This document shows, piece by piece, positions 30,249 through 37,896 of a stretch of 64,000 bases of DNA. The position numbers were made by a program, and so were the translations under genes. The stretch is from a virus. Position 1 is the stretch's first letter, and every line of letters starts with the position of its first letter. The notes below the pieces were generated by a model. That model saw only the letters and a program-made list of their open reading frames with translations. It was not told the origin of the DNA and ran no database searches. The stretch lies in the IMG/VR virus record IMGVR_UViG_3300010885_076238, positions 124,001 to 188,000 of that record, one strand, 5' to 3'.

Positions 30249-30488
30249 ATGATTTTCAAACTGTTCAATGGAGCAAAAACTACAGAGGCTTGGAATCCTA
30301 ATAGCCCTGAGTTTATTGACGATTGGAAACCGGAAGAACACATCATCAAGTGTCAGGCGGTTCAAGTTACTTACTGCAATCATATCAAAGTTCATGTTGA
30401 CGATGATATGATCGAGTTTCACTGGGACGAAGATGGCTTTATTGAACACGATGGCGTGTTTTATGGCGATTTCATCGTAGAAGGATAA
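30249..30488 (+). CDS. Hypothetical acidic protein (79 aa)
   Basis: AGAGAG lies before the ATG. The beta-rich product (QVTYCNHIKVHVDDDMIEFH) ends GVFYGDFIVEG. Function unknown. It lies 7 bases before the repeat protein. Confidence 0.55.
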   Translation: MIFKLFNGAKTTEAWNPNSPEFIDDWKPEEHIIKCQAVQVTYCNHIKVHVDDDMIEFHWDEDGFIEHDGVFYGDFIVEG

Positions 30489-30495
30489 ATTACAA

Positions 30496-31167
30496 ATGTC
30501 TAACAACTATGTCACAATGAACATAAGAATGTATGCCTCCAAGCCAGATAAGGTTATGGAGCAAGTCATTCTAAATCTTGGATGGGAATGGTACTCAGCA
30601 AGCAAGGCTTGTGAATACGCCAGAAAAGTTATAAAGGGCAGATGGATCAAAGGCGAAAGAAAGATCAAGAAAAATCCATACTCCGCCTACTTTTATGCTC
30701 GCCATGTTATCGGAGGAAGATGGCCCGAAGCAGAAAATTTTATCTTGAAGGATGAACACGCCTCTTACTTGTACGCTAAGTATGTTCTCAAAGGCAGGTT
30801 TGAGAAAGCAGAGAAAAAGAGAGGGCTTTTCAAGTCGCCTAGAGAAATATACTTCTACTCCAAATACGTTATGAAGTCTAGGTGGAAAGAAAAAGAAAAG
30901 TCTATGGTAGACTTTGTTGTAAAAAATACCTGGGGCTTTGAGAAGGTTTTCGACTACTGTATTCAGATCAGAAAAGAAAGATGGCCCCAAATTGAAGGCG
31001 AAATTGTAAAGTCCAGCAAAGAATACATCGGTCGTTATTTCAAATTATTGAAAGAAAAGGACAAGGAAGAATTTTATAATAAAGTTCTCGCCCAGTCTCT
31101 CGTAGAACCAAGAAGTTCTTGGCAACGAAACGAAGCCAGAGAATTTATCAAAACTATGAAAAACTAG
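30496..31167 (+). CDS. Helical repeat protein of the YARxVIxGRWPEAE type (223 aa)
   Basis: It consists of at least five tandem repeats of about 22 residues: ASKACEYARKVIKGRWIKGE, SAYFYARHVIGGRWPEAENF, ASYLYAKYVLKGRFEKAEKK, EIYFYSKYVMKSRWKEKEKS and FDYCIQIRKERWPQIEGEIV. The unit is the array form of the LPExLHN segment found singly in other local proteins; its end FYNKVLAQSL echoes their IAYSL tails. An alpha-solenoid scaffold is likely. Confidence 0.75.
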   Translation: MSNNYVTMNIRMYASKPDKVMEQVILNLGWEWYSASKACEYARKVIKGRWIKGERKIKKNPYSAYFYARHVIGGRWPEAENFILKDEHASYLYAKYVLKGRFEKAEKKRGLFKSPREIYFYSKYVMKSRWKEKEKSMVDFVVKNTWGFEKVFDYCIQIRKERWPQIEGEIVKSSKEYIGRYFKLLKEKDKEEFYNKVLAQSLVEPRSSWQRNEAREFIKTMKN

Positions 31168-31189
31168 TTTGAACATACTATTATAAAGT

Positions 31190-31450
31190 ATGTATTCTGA
31201 AAAACATTGCATCATTACAATAAATGGCGACGAGTGTACCGTAGAGGGAAAATGCCTACTGACCGATAAACGTCAATTTGTAAAAGTAGCAAAGGAAGAT
31301 TATGAAAAATGGGTCAGGGGAGAAGGAGCTATAAAAACTCTTATGCCCTATCTAACCGAAAGCGAAATGAACTTTCTTGAACACGGCGTTACAGATGAAG
31401 GTTGGGGAAAAGTAGTAAGTCCAAAAATTTCAATCCCAAAAGCAGAGTAG
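31190..31450 (+). CDS. Hypothetical protein (86 aa)
   Basis: TATTAT lies 5 bases before the ATG with no ribosome-binding site, so it may be leaderless. The product (CIITINGDECTVEGKCLLTD) is a beta-rich start with a helical end. A GCACAAATT motif follows 2 bases after the stop. Confidence 0.55.
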   Translation: MYSEKHCIITINGDECTVEGKCLLTDKRQFVKVAKEDYEKWVRGEGAIKTLMPYLTESEMNFLEHGVTDEGWGKVVSPKISIPKAE

Positions 31451-31639
31451 CCCGCACAAATTTAGACGGCAATATCTTATAAATATTCTGCCTCGCATTC
31501 GTTACGACTAAAAACATATAAAATAATAATTGTCATAAAAATAAAAATCACCTGATGTTTATATGGTCAGCAGAAGGATAAAAATAATTTTCGATCCAGT
31601 GCGTTATGGAAATATAAGTTCCACAACCGGAGAAAAGGT

Positions 31640-31885
31640 ATGACAAAGAGAGAGCAGCAGACGGTAAAAAGGATGCTGGAAACGGGCCGCGTGATTGATT
31701 TCCGTGACGAACGCCGACCGGGGGAAGTCGCGGAGGATGGCAACGGCTTGTGGGCATACCTCAAACCTGGCCTGAGATGCAGTCTGTCCGACACCCACAT
31801 TTGCCACGAATATACGGTGGCTGACCTAGCTCGTGCCGTCAAGTGGGCTGAACCGTGCAATTGCAACGAGTGCAATATAAAATAA
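31640..31885 (+). CDS. Hypothetical protein with Cys-rich tail (81 aa)
   Basis: CGGAG lies 11 bases before the ATG, in a leader beginning at the family A motif of 31602. A basic helix (REQQTVKRMLETGRVIDFRD) starts the product and CNCNECNIK ends it; the final codons run into the next promoter. Confidence 0.55.
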   Translation: MTKREQQTVKRMLETGRVIDFRDERRPGEVAEDGNGLWAYLKPGLRCSLSDTHICHEYTVADLARAVKWAEPCNCNECNIK

Positions 31886-31924
31886 TTTTCGATCCAGTGC
31901 GTTATCCCAGCAGAGGAGACAATT

Positions 31925-32080
31925 ATGCCAAACTGGTTTGAAGATCCCGCCGTTTTGGATAAGTGGACGATCATTGAAGTTCAGTTGGATGAAGCCGACT
32001 GTCAAGAATACAACGAGTACCTTGACTGGCTTGAGGCAACAACCGGCGAACAAGAGATGCCAGAAGATTTTTCTTACTAG
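31925..32080 (+). CDS. Small acidic protein (51 aa)
   Basis: GGAGAC precedes ATG 31925. Product: PNWFEDPAVLDKWTIIEVQL, then an acidic helix. Function unknown. Confidence 0.55.
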   Translation: MPNWFEDPAVLDKWTIIEVQLDEADCQEYNEYLDWLEATTGEQEMPEDFSY

Positions 32081-32130
32081 TAAAAAATAATTTTCGATCC
32101 ATTTCGTTATAGAAAACAGGAGAAAAAATA

Positions 32131-32451
32131 ATGATTACTGCAAAAAATGCGTTAGAAGCACTTTGTCGTGATGGACTCGCTACAAGTTGGACGAGGAAAA
32201 CTGAGGGTAGCGGAAGGCTTCGCTACACAGATTACACTGTGAAAAGCGATGCCTTTTCCCTCTCAAACGAAACCTATGGACAAAGAAGTTTTTTATACTT
32301 TCGATGCAAAAGCCCAGAACTTACTTATCAAATAATCAAAGTTCTTCGTGAAAATGGAGGCAACCCAGGAACTAGTTGGAATGGTGGGCCTGAACAGGGA
32401 CACATCGAAATGCAAGTCAGTAGGTTCAAAGGTTGGCATTGGTGGGAGTAA
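32131..32451 (+). CDS. Hypothetical protein (106 aa)
   Basis: AGGAGA precedes the ATG. An HTH-like start (ITAKNALEALCRDGLATSWT) is followed by TYQIIKVLRENGGNPGTSWN and a Trp-rich end (KGWHWWE). It may bind nucleic acid; not recognised. Confidence 0.55.
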   Translation: MITAKNALEALCRDGLATSWTRKTEGSGRLRYTDYTVKSDAFSLSNETYGQRSFLYFRCKSPELTYQIIKVLRENGGNPGTSWNGGPEQGHIEMQVSRFKGWHWWE

Positions 32452-32477
32452 GAAGCACAAAAATAAAAATAAAGTCT

Positions 32478-32524
32478 AGCCCAACCTGCCCAATACATAT
32501 TCATACAGAATGGCAGGTTGGGCT
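32478..32524 (+). terminator. Long terminator hairpin
   Basis: AGCCCAACCTGCC pairs perfectly with GGCAGGTTGGGCT (13 bp). Confidence 0.75.
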
Positions 32525-32576
32525 TAGGTGCTTAAACACCTAGTGTTTATTATAAGAATAAATAAAAAATTGGGGT

Positions 32577-32680
32577 TGGGCGCATTTCTATCGCTCTTAT
32601 CGCTGTGACAATTTGATAACGATTCTTTTCAAAAATAATTTTCCCAAAAATTATTTTCCCTTTCGACCGTTGTGCAGTAT
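32577..32680 (+). repeat. Duplicated upstream control block, copy 1
   Basis: GGGCGCATTTCTATCGCTCTT, then TGACA.TTTGATAACGA and two AAAATTATTTT inverted repeats, ahead of CGACCGTTGTGCAGTATGG. Copy 2 is at 33712-33815. Only these two units carry this extended block, so it may bind a specific regulator. Confidence 0.55.
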
Positions 32681-32716
32681 GGCCGCGATTGAGACGGCCA
32701 AGCCAAATCGGGAAAC

Positions 32717-33298
32717 ATGAAAATGGATACGATGACTTCGGATCAGTTGGTTGACCGTCTGCTTGATCTGCGTGGTGCGAAGTGCGGCTTTCGCATGGTC
32801 GCTGAAACCCCGACCCGTCTGAATAAGACGATTCGTGATGCGGCGGGCAATCGCGTTCCGAACCCCGCCTACGGCACTACAAAGTTGTCGGAAGTGGAAG
32901 TGACGCTGAACCCGATCCATCAGAACAACGTAAACGCTCAGAAAAAGCGTGAGGGACACGATCCCGATTACGTTGCTGGGCCTTGCCAGTGGGGCAAGCG
33001 TCTGTTTCGGGAGGATGGTACGGTCGTGCCGATTCGGATTCACGACGGCAAGCCGCATAGCATGGTCGTGAAGTTTGAGAGAACGATCCAACGCGAGTTC
33101 CTCCGCGACGGCAAGCCGGTTGATGCGGCATCGGCCGCAGAGATTGCAAAGCAGTTGGCAGAGAAGAATGAAAAGGCCAACGACGCTGCGGAAGAAAAGC
33201 AGGGCGTGGAAAAGCCGGTGATCCACTTGACCTACAGTTTCGAGAACATTCGTCAAGTCACGCTCGACGGCGTGGTTTACGAAATCACTAAGGGTTGA
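32717..33298 (+). CDS. Hypothetical protein (193 aa)
   Basis: CGGGAA lies 8 bases before the ATG, after a 5' hairpin. The product has a basic, Asn/Pro-containing core (NRVPNPAYGTTKLSEVEVTL), REDGTVVPIRIHDGKPHSMV and a charged helix (EIAKQLAEKNEKANDAAEEK). Its GC is higher than in earlier genes. No family recognised; it shares its control block with the DUF932 gene. Confidence 0.65.
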   Translation: MKMDTMTSDQLVDRLLDLRGAKCGFRMVAETPTRLNKTIRDAAGNRVPNPAYGTTKLSEVEVTLNPIHQNNVNAQKKREGHDPDYVAGPCQWGKRLFREDGTVVPIRIHDGKPHSMVVKFERTIQREFLRDGKPVDAASAAEIAKQLAEKNEKANDAAEEKQGVEKPVIHLTYSFENIRQVTLDGVVYEITKG

Positions 33299-33307
33299 CC
33301 GATCCGG

Positions 33308-33331
33308 CCCCTCCCCCTACTGGGGGAGGGG
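33308..33331 (+). terminator. GC-rich terminator hairpin
   Basis: CCCCTCCCCC pairs with GGGGGAGGGG across a 4-base loop. Confidence 0.75.
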
Positions 33332-33412
33332 TTAGGGGATAAAGAATAATTTCCGATCCGGTTCGTTATCTAGTATGGCCGCGATTGAGACGGCCAAAAA
33401 AGGAGAGCGATC

Positions 33413-33649
33413 ATGACCTACCTTCACGACATTCACCCCGCCGCGACGATCATCGAAAGCCCGTTCACCGGCCACAACGGCAGCGGAGTCGATGGATACG
33501 GCGGGAAAATCAAAACCGGATTCAAGGTCAGAATCAACAATCGACTCCATAGGCTCTACTGTATGTGCTGGTCGAACTCTGGCACACTTTGGGTCAACGT
33601 GGGCGGGAAGCAGATCATCGTTCACGAGCATCGGCATCCAAGGGAATAA
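33413..33649 (+). CDS. Hypothetical protein (78 aa)
   Basis: GGAGAG precedes the ATG, after a 5' hairpin. The product is rich in His and Gly (HDIHPAATIIESPFTGHNGS) with KVRINNRLHRLYCMCW in the middle and HEHRHPRE at the end, possibly metal binding. Confidence 0.55.
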   Translation: MTYLHDIHPAATIIESPFTGHNGSGVDGYGGKIKTGFKVRINNRLHRLYCMCWSNSGTLWVNVGGKQIIVHEHRHPRE

Positions 33650-33711
33650 AATCCCATTCATCAAACACCTGATGTTTATATAGCGGCGGACGAGCCGCGC
33701 CGAGCCTGGGC

Positions 33712-33815
33712 TGGGCGCATTTCTATCGCTCTTGTCCCTCTGACATTTTGATAACGAATTAGATGGAAAAAAATTTTGGCCAAAATTATTTTGGCTTTCG
33801 ACCGTTATGCAGTAT
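33712..33815 (+). repeat. Duplicated upstream control block, copy 2
   Basis: GGGCGCATTTCTATCGCTCTT, TGACATTTTGATAACGAATT, then TTTGGCCAAAATTATTTTGG, in the same order as at 32577-32680. Confidence 0.55.
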
Positions 33816-33856
33816 GGCCGCGATTGAGACGGCCAGCCTTAGTGGGAGATTGAATC

Positions 33857-34798
33857 ATGGCTCATAAAGTCGAAAACATGTTCTACGTTGGCGAGACGCC
33901 TTGGCATGGTCTGGGCGTTGCTTTGGAAGAGGCTCCGATCATTTCCGACGCCATTACGGCGGCGGGTCTGGATTGGACTGTCGGACTCCGCGACCTTTTC
34001 ACGGCAGACGGCGTAAAGGTGCCGAATCGTGCGACGGTTCGCGAGACGGACGGAAGTGTGCTGGGCGTTGTCGGCCCGCGTTACACTCCGCTCCAAAATG
34101 CGGCGGCTCTCGACTGGTTTCAGCCGTTCATCGACAGCGGAGAGGCTTCGCTTCACACTGCCGGTAGCCTTGACGAGGGTCGCAAGGTCTGGGTGCTTGC
34201 CCAGTTGAACCGCGACCCCAGTGTGATCGTTCCGGGCGACGACGTTCGCAAGTTCATTCTCTTGTCGAATTCGCACGACGGCACGACGGCGGTTCGTCCG
34301 GGTTTCACGCCGATTCGCGTTGTCTGTGCGAATACGCTCGCGGCGGCTCATTGCTCGACCGCCAGCAAGTTGATTCGCGTTCGTCACACTCGCAAGATTG
34401 CGACGAATTTGGAAAAGGTTCGCGAGTTGATGAACGCCGCGAACGCGGAATTCGAGGCGACTGCCGACCAGTATCGGCATCTTGCCAGCAAGGCGTTCAA
34501 CCAGACCGACGTTCGCAAGTACGTCAAGGTGCTGCTCGACGTTGAGACGGTTTCGGATGCCGACCTGCCCACTCGCACCAAGAATACCATCGAGGAAATT
34601 CTTGGACTGATCGAGGGGCCGAAGCAATCGATGCCGGGCGTTCAAGGCACTTGGTGGGCCGCGTACAACGGGTTCAACGAATACTTGAACTACAATCGCG
34701 GTCGCACGACCGACAACCGTATGAACAGCCTATGGTTCGGCATGGGTGCGACCGACAACCGCAAGGCTCTCGACCTTGCCCTTAGCTTGTCGGCCTAG
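33857..34798 (+). CDS. DUF932 phage/plasmid-like protein (313 aa)
   Basis: GGGAG lies 11 bases before the ATG. The start (AHKVENMFYVGETPWHGLGV, TAAGLDWTVGLRDL) and the middle (GRKVWVLAQLNRDPSVIVPG, KFILLSNSHDGTTAVRPGFT, RVVCANTLAAA) are the signatures of the DUF932/TIGR03299 family common in phages and plasmids. Full length. The molecular function is not firmly established. GC content is higher than in surrounding genes. Confidence 0.9.
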   Translation: MAHKVENMFYVGETPWHGLGVALEEAPIISDAITAAGLDWTVGLRDLFTADGVKVPNRATVRETDGSVLGVVGPRYTPLQNAAALDWFQPFIDSGEASLHTAGSLDEGRKVWVLAQLNRDPSVIVPGDDVRKFILLSNSHDGTTAVRPGFTPIRVVCANTLAAAHCSTASKLIRVRHTRKIATNLEKVRELMNAANAEFEATADQYRHLASKAFNQTDVRKYVKVLLDVETVSDADLPTRTKNTIEEILGLIEGPKQSMPGVQGTWWAAYNGFNEYLNYNRGRTTDNRMNSLWFGMGATDNRKALDLALSLSA

Positions 34799-34809
34799 TG
34801 CGAACGATG

Positions 34810-34833
34810 CCCCCTACCCGAAAGGGTAGGGGG
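34810..34833 (+). terminator. GC-rich terminator hairpin
   Basis: CCCCCTACCC-GAAA-GGGTAGGGGG directly after the DUF932 gene. Confidence 0.8.
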
Positions 34834-34918
34834 GATTCATCGTAAAATTATTTTCGGTTTGATTCGTTATCTAGTATGGCCGCGATTGAGACGGCCAAGC
34901 CAATCGGGAGACCTAATC

Positions 34919-35107
34919 ATGATCATCGCCGCCATCCTCGCCGCCGCGTACGTCGCTTTCGGCATCGCCGGGACATCGTACGTCAACCGTTGGATTCGCA
35001 ACGCTGACGACGGGGATGCAGGCTGCGGCCTGTCGAGCCTGCACATTCTCAACCCCATCATGGTGGTGGTTGGAGCGAGAATGATGCTCGACAAGCTGTC
35101 CTCCTAG
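34919..35107 (+). CDS. Small membrane protein, duplicated (62 aa)
   Basis: GGGAGA precedes ATG 34919, after a 5' hairpin. One hydrophobic segment (IIAAILAAAYVAFGIAGTSY) is followed by VNRWIRNADDGDAGCGLSSL and HILNPIMVVVGARMMLDKLS. A paralog lies at 41326 with the same promoter, hairpin and downstream sequence, so the whole unit was duplicated. Confidence 0.65.
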   Translation: MIIAAILAAAYVAFGIAGTSYVNRWIRNADDGDAGCGLSSLHILNPIMVVVGARMMLDKLSS

Positions 35108-35237
35108 CGGGGGGCAGCCGCCCAACTCAACACCTAATGTTTATTGGCAAAGGTGAGCAATAAAAAATAAATTCCCAGCTAATTCGTTATCTAGTATGGC
35201 CGCGACAGTGACGGCCAAGCCAATCTAGGAAATAACG

Positions 35238-35579
35238 ATGGCTCGCAAGCGTAGGTCAGACCGTAATCACGCGGTCTATCAGATTGTTTGCAAACCAACT
35301 GGAGAGCGTTACATCGGACTGACGGTAGTGCGTGGAAGAGCCGTTCAGAAGAGCGTGAAGATTCGTTGGGACGGCCATGTTCATCACGCCGTAGTAGAGA
35401 GAGACAACCCGCTTCAACGTAGAATTCGTGAGTTTGGCCCCGAAGCATTTTCTCACGAACTGCTTCAAGTTGTGAGAGGCAAGCAGCCCGCTCATGACAT
35501 TGAAAGGGGCTTGATCGTCAATATGAAGCCCGAACTGAATGTGGAGTGTACCGGCAAGAAACAAGCAAATCGTTCCTAA
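35238..35579 (+). CDS. GIY-YIG nuclease-like protein (113 aa)
   Basis: TAGGAAATAACG precedes the ATG, after a 5' hairpin. The GIY-YIG motifs appear as VYQIVCKPTGERYIGLT (about residues 13-29), a conserved Arg/His region (IRWDGHVHHAV), LQRRIREFGPEAFSHELLQV and the catalytic Glu in DIERGLIVNMKPELN. It is a minimal single-domain member without an obvious DNA-reading domain, so homing or DNA-processing roles are both possible. Confidence 0.75.
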   Translation: MARKRRSDRNHAVYQIVCKPTGERYIGLTVVRGRAVQKSVKIRWDGHVHHAVVERDNPLQRRIREFGPEAFSHELLQVVRGKQPAHDIERGLIVNMKPELNVECTGKKQANRS

Positions 35580-35635
35580 TTTTTTCGACTCTCATTCGTT
35601 ATACAAATGTAGCCACCACCCCAAGCAGGAAAAAA

Positions 35636-35839
35636 ATGACTATCACAGAAGTCATCACGCCCGGCCCAGGCGGATTCAAATTTCTCAACATGACGAACGA
35701 GAAGTTCGACTCGTTCACCGCAGACGAAATCATTGCCGCTGCGGAAGCGGCCGGTCTGTGGACATACTACGAACTGGACGACGACGGGAAGCTGACCGGC
35801 TTGGCGATCACCACGAAAGAAAGAGAGCCAAACGGATAG
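35636..35839 (+). CDS. Hypothetical protein (67 aa)
   Basis: GCAGGA precedes ATG 35636. Product: TITEVITPGPGGFKFLNMTN, then ADEIIAAAEAAGLWTYYELD. A small alpha/beta protein of unknown role. Confidence 0.55.
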   Translation: MTITEVITPGPGGFKFLNMTNEKFDSFTADEIIAAAEAAGLWTYYELDDDGKLTGLAITTKEREPNG

Positions 35840-35917
35840 CGGGCTTTGGCCCAATGCTCTAACACCTAATGTTTATAATCAACAGTGAGTTGCTTGCCAA
35901 AACCAAAGGAGCCGGAC

Positions 35918-36010
35918 ATGGAAACTTTTGAGCAGTGGTGCAAGAGGATGCAAGAAGAACACGATCAATGGATTTCAAGTCCCGAAGGACAAATCTGGAT
36001 CAAGGGCTAA
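35918..36010 (+). CDS. Tiny protein (30 aa)
   Basis: AAAGGAG lies 8 bases before the ATG. Product: ETFEQWCKRMQEEHDQWISS. The F-x-x-W start resembles the leader shared by proteins of the right half. Short, so moderate confidence. Confidence 0.45.
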   Translation: METFEQWCKRMQEEHDQWISSPEGQIWIKG

Positions 36011-36074
36011 AAATTATTTTCGGTTTGATTCGTTATCAAGTATGGCCGATCATTCAACACCTAAGGAACAAGTC

Positions 36075-36389
36075 ATGAAAGCCAAAGAAGTGCAGATTGG
36101 ACAGGAGTTCTACACCAACTACGCGAGCATGGAACACTGCAAGCCGCTGTCTAACGTTCATCGTTGGAAAATGATCGCTCCAGAGCATCGGTTGGCGCAG
36201 CTTGTGCTTGTCACCGGGGACGTTTGCGATCACACTCGCATCATCGATGAAAAGGAAGAAGTGTTCGCCACAGCCGGTGAAGCTTGGCAAGATTGTGCGA
36301 CTCAACTCAACGCGATCATCGAAAAGATTCGTGAAGCCGTCAAGGATTGCGAGTCCAAAGTTCCCCGCCAGTGCAAGGAATCCGCGTGA
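36075..36389 (+). CDS. Hypothetical protein (104 aa)
   Basis: AAGGAAC precedes ATG 36075, although the frame is open from an ATG at the promoter. Product: KAKEVQIGQEFYTNYASMEH, then a charged helix (NAIIEKIREAVKDCESKV). Function unknown. Confidence 0.55.
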   Translation: MKAKEVQIGQEFYTNYASMEHCKPLSNVHRWKMIAPEHRLAQLVLVTGDVCDHTRIIDEKEEVFATAGEAWQDCATQLNAIIEKIREAVKDCESKVPRQCKESA

Positions 36390-36393
36390 AAAA

Positions 36394-36417
36394 GGGGGCT
36401 TGGGAAACCAAGTCCCC
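36394..36417 (+). terminator. Terminator hairpin
   Basis: GGGGGCTTGG-GAAA-CCAAGTCCCC; a near-identical hairpin is at 39969. Confidence 0.7.
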
Positions 36418-36448
36418 AATAATTAACACCAAATGTCTATTATAGAGT

Positions 36449-36733
36449 ATGAGACTATTTATTGATGACATCAGAACTCCATCCGAAGACTACATCGTTC
36501 TCCGGTCTTCTGAGGATGCCATTCAATTCATAAAGCAAAATGGCTGGCCTGAGTTCATCAGTTTTGACCACGATCTTGGCGGCGACGATACCACTATGGT
36601 CTTTCTCAAAAGGCTTGTAAACGAAGTATGGGACGGCAAAACCATGCCGCCAGACTATATCGTTCATAGTGCCAACCCAATTGGATCGAAGAACATCGTG
36701 AGTTTCATGGAAAGCTGGAAGAAGTCAATCTAA
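36449..36733 (+). CDS. Cyclic-phosphate-processing receiver-like domain (cpPRD) protein (94 aa)
   Basis: The only upstream element is a family B motif, 8 bases before the ATG. The product RLFIDDIRTPSEDYIVLRSS, ISFDHDLGGDDTTM, then VHSANPIGSKNIVSFMESW is the response-regulator-like fold that keeps acidic residues (DD, D of DHDLG) but has the HSANPxG block of cpPRD proteins. These are linked in the literature to RNA/DNA ligation and end-processing systems. Full length for a stand-alone domain. Confidence 0.75.
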   Translation: MRLFIDDIRTPSEDYIVLRSSEDAIQFIKQNGWPEFISFDHDLGGDDTTMVFLKRLVNEVWDGKTMPPDYIVHSANPIGSKNIVSFMESWKKSI

Positions 36734-36807
36734 AAAATTTTTTTTACTTTCATTCGTTATACCAATATGGCAGCAATTGAGACTGCCGGATTACTAGGAT
36801 TGCTCTA

Positions 36808-36885
36808 ATGTTTGGACTCGTTTCTATGATTTTGTTTAGCGTCGGAACTATTGGATTTTTCTACGTCACTAAGGAGGGCAACTAA
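36808..36885 (+). CDS. Tiny membrane peptide (25 aa)
   Basis: One hydrophobic span (FGLVSMILFSVGTIGFFYV) ending TKEGN. Its stop overlaps the next start (TAATG), and its last codons carry that gene's GGAGGG ribosome-binding site. Confidence 0.45.
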   Translation: MFGLVSMILFSVGTIGFFYVTKEGN

Positions 36886-37037
36886 TGTTTATCGTAATTG
36901 AGCAGAAGGAAGACGGCACGACTCAGATTCTTTCGCCCGTAATCAACGACCAGAAAGAAGCAGAAGTAGAGGCTGCTTGGATTTCCCACCTGAACGGTTG
37001 GAGTTGCACAGTAAAGCAAGTGGATCAAGCCGCTTGA
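36885..37037 (+). CDS. Small protein (50 aa)
   Basis: AAGGAGGG precedes the ATG. Product: FIVIEQKEDGTTQILSPVIN, then WISHLNGWSCTVKQVDQ. A small alpha/beta protein of unknown role. Confidence 0.5.
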   Translation: MFIVIEQKEDGTTQILSPVINDQKEAEVEAAWISHLNGWSCTVKQVDQAA

Positions 37038-37060
37038 AACAATCGGCAGTAAACCTGCCA

Positions 37061-37079
37061 CCCAACCCAAAAGGTTGGG
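37061..37079 (+). terminator. Small terminator hairpin
   Basis: CCCAACC-CAAAA-GGTTGGG. Confidence 0.6.
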
Positions 37080-37169
37080 CCATTAGCAAATACCTAATGT
37101 TTATTGTTGAATCGAACCTGATAAAAATAATTTTCGATCTAGTTCGTTATAGATTTAGGAGGACGTTTT

Positions 37170-37382
37170 ATGACTAAGCCCGTTGAAATCTCAACCAAGG
37201 AAATGTGGGAACTCTCAGCAGTGGGAGCCTGCATTCTTCTAGCTGTTCAAGAGATGGAAGAAGATGCTGTCGGCAGGCAAAAGGTGATCGAAGCGGGAAA
37301 CCGTTTGTTCGATCTCATGGGCAAAATTGGAGAACGAGATGATTGGTCATCCAGAAGCCCAAAAGGAGAGGAAAAAGTATGA
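37170..37382 (+). CDS. Hypothetical helical protein (70 aa)
   Basis: AGGAGGA precedes the ATG. Product: TKPVEISTKEMWELSAVGAC, then AGNRLFDLMGKIGERDDW. It overlaps the next start by 4 bases. Confidence 0.55.
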   Translation: MTKPVEISTKEMWELSAVGACILLAVQEMEEDAVGRQKVIEAGNRLFDLMGKIGERDDWSSRSPKGEEKV

Positions 37383-37543
37383 AAAAAACTGTCGGAGCAA
37401 CCAAGGCTCACGCATCATGCGGATATTGCAAACACTTGCGCAAGTTCGGAAAGCGACTTGCCAATAAGGCTTCTCGCAAACACGGAAATAATTTTCGATT
37501 CAATGCGTTATCAAATATAGAGAATCCCAACCCCGGAGAATAA
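37379..37543 (+). CDS. Basic protein whose 3' end contains a promoter (54 aa)
   Basis: GAGAGGAAAA precedes the ATG (ATGA overlap). Product: KKTVGATKAHASCGYCKHLR, a CxxC and basic helix. The last 20 residues (NNFRFNALSNIENPNPGE) are encoded by a full family A motif (CGTTAT at 37506) and the next gene's ribosome-binding site, so the tail may be an accident of overlap. Confidence 0.5.
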   Translation: MKKTVGATKAHASCGYCKHLRKFGKRLANKASRKHGNNFRFNALSNIENPNPGE

Positions 37544-37545
37544 TC

Positions 37546-37776
37546 ATGTTCAAGAAGAAAACCGATGGTCGATTCCGTGTCGAGCTGAAGTATAAGAACG
37601 GCAGCGAAGCATTCATGGTCAGCAACGACTACCAGCAAATCTGCCGCCTGTACGAGCTTGCCAGAACTCCCATTTGCGAAAATTTCACACAGTCGATCTA
37701 CGAAGTGATCTTGTTCGACGGCGATAAGCCCCTTGCAAACTGGACTAACTCAGCCGCATTAGTCAAAGTGGCTTGA
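37546..37776 (+). CDS. Hypothetical protein (76 aa)
   Basis: CGGAGA precedes the ATG. Product: FKKKTDGRFRVELKYKNGSE, then IYEVILFDGDKPLANWTN, a beta-rich small domain. Function unknown. Confidence 0.6.
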   Translation: MFKKKTDGRFRVELKYKNGSEAFMVSNDYQQICRLYELARTPICENFTQSIYEVILFDGDKPLANWTNSAALVKVA

Positions 37777-37784
37777 CAATCCTA

Positions 37785-37861
37785 GGCGATTCTGGGTAGG
37801 GCCGGTCTCATGAGCCGGATTGGGTAGCACCCCCCGCGTGGTTCGATTCCACGACTCGCCA
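37785..37861 (+). tRNA. tRNA-like gene with CAT anticodon and atypical D region
   Basis: Acceptor GGCGATT pairs with ACTCGCC (one mismatch), anticodon stem CCGGT/GCCGG holds loop CTCATGA, and the T arm is CGTGG-TTCGATT-CCACG with discriminator A. Only 10 bases (CTGGGTAGGG) separate acceptor and anticodon stem, so no D arm forms, while the variable region is 18 nt with GGGT-AGC-ACCC. Total length is a normal 77. It may be a degenerate tRNA-Met/Ile2 or a true D-armless tRNA. Confidence 0.6.
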
Positions 37862-37896
37862 TTTAGAATGCGGTAAAATGCAACAAGGAGCAAACC

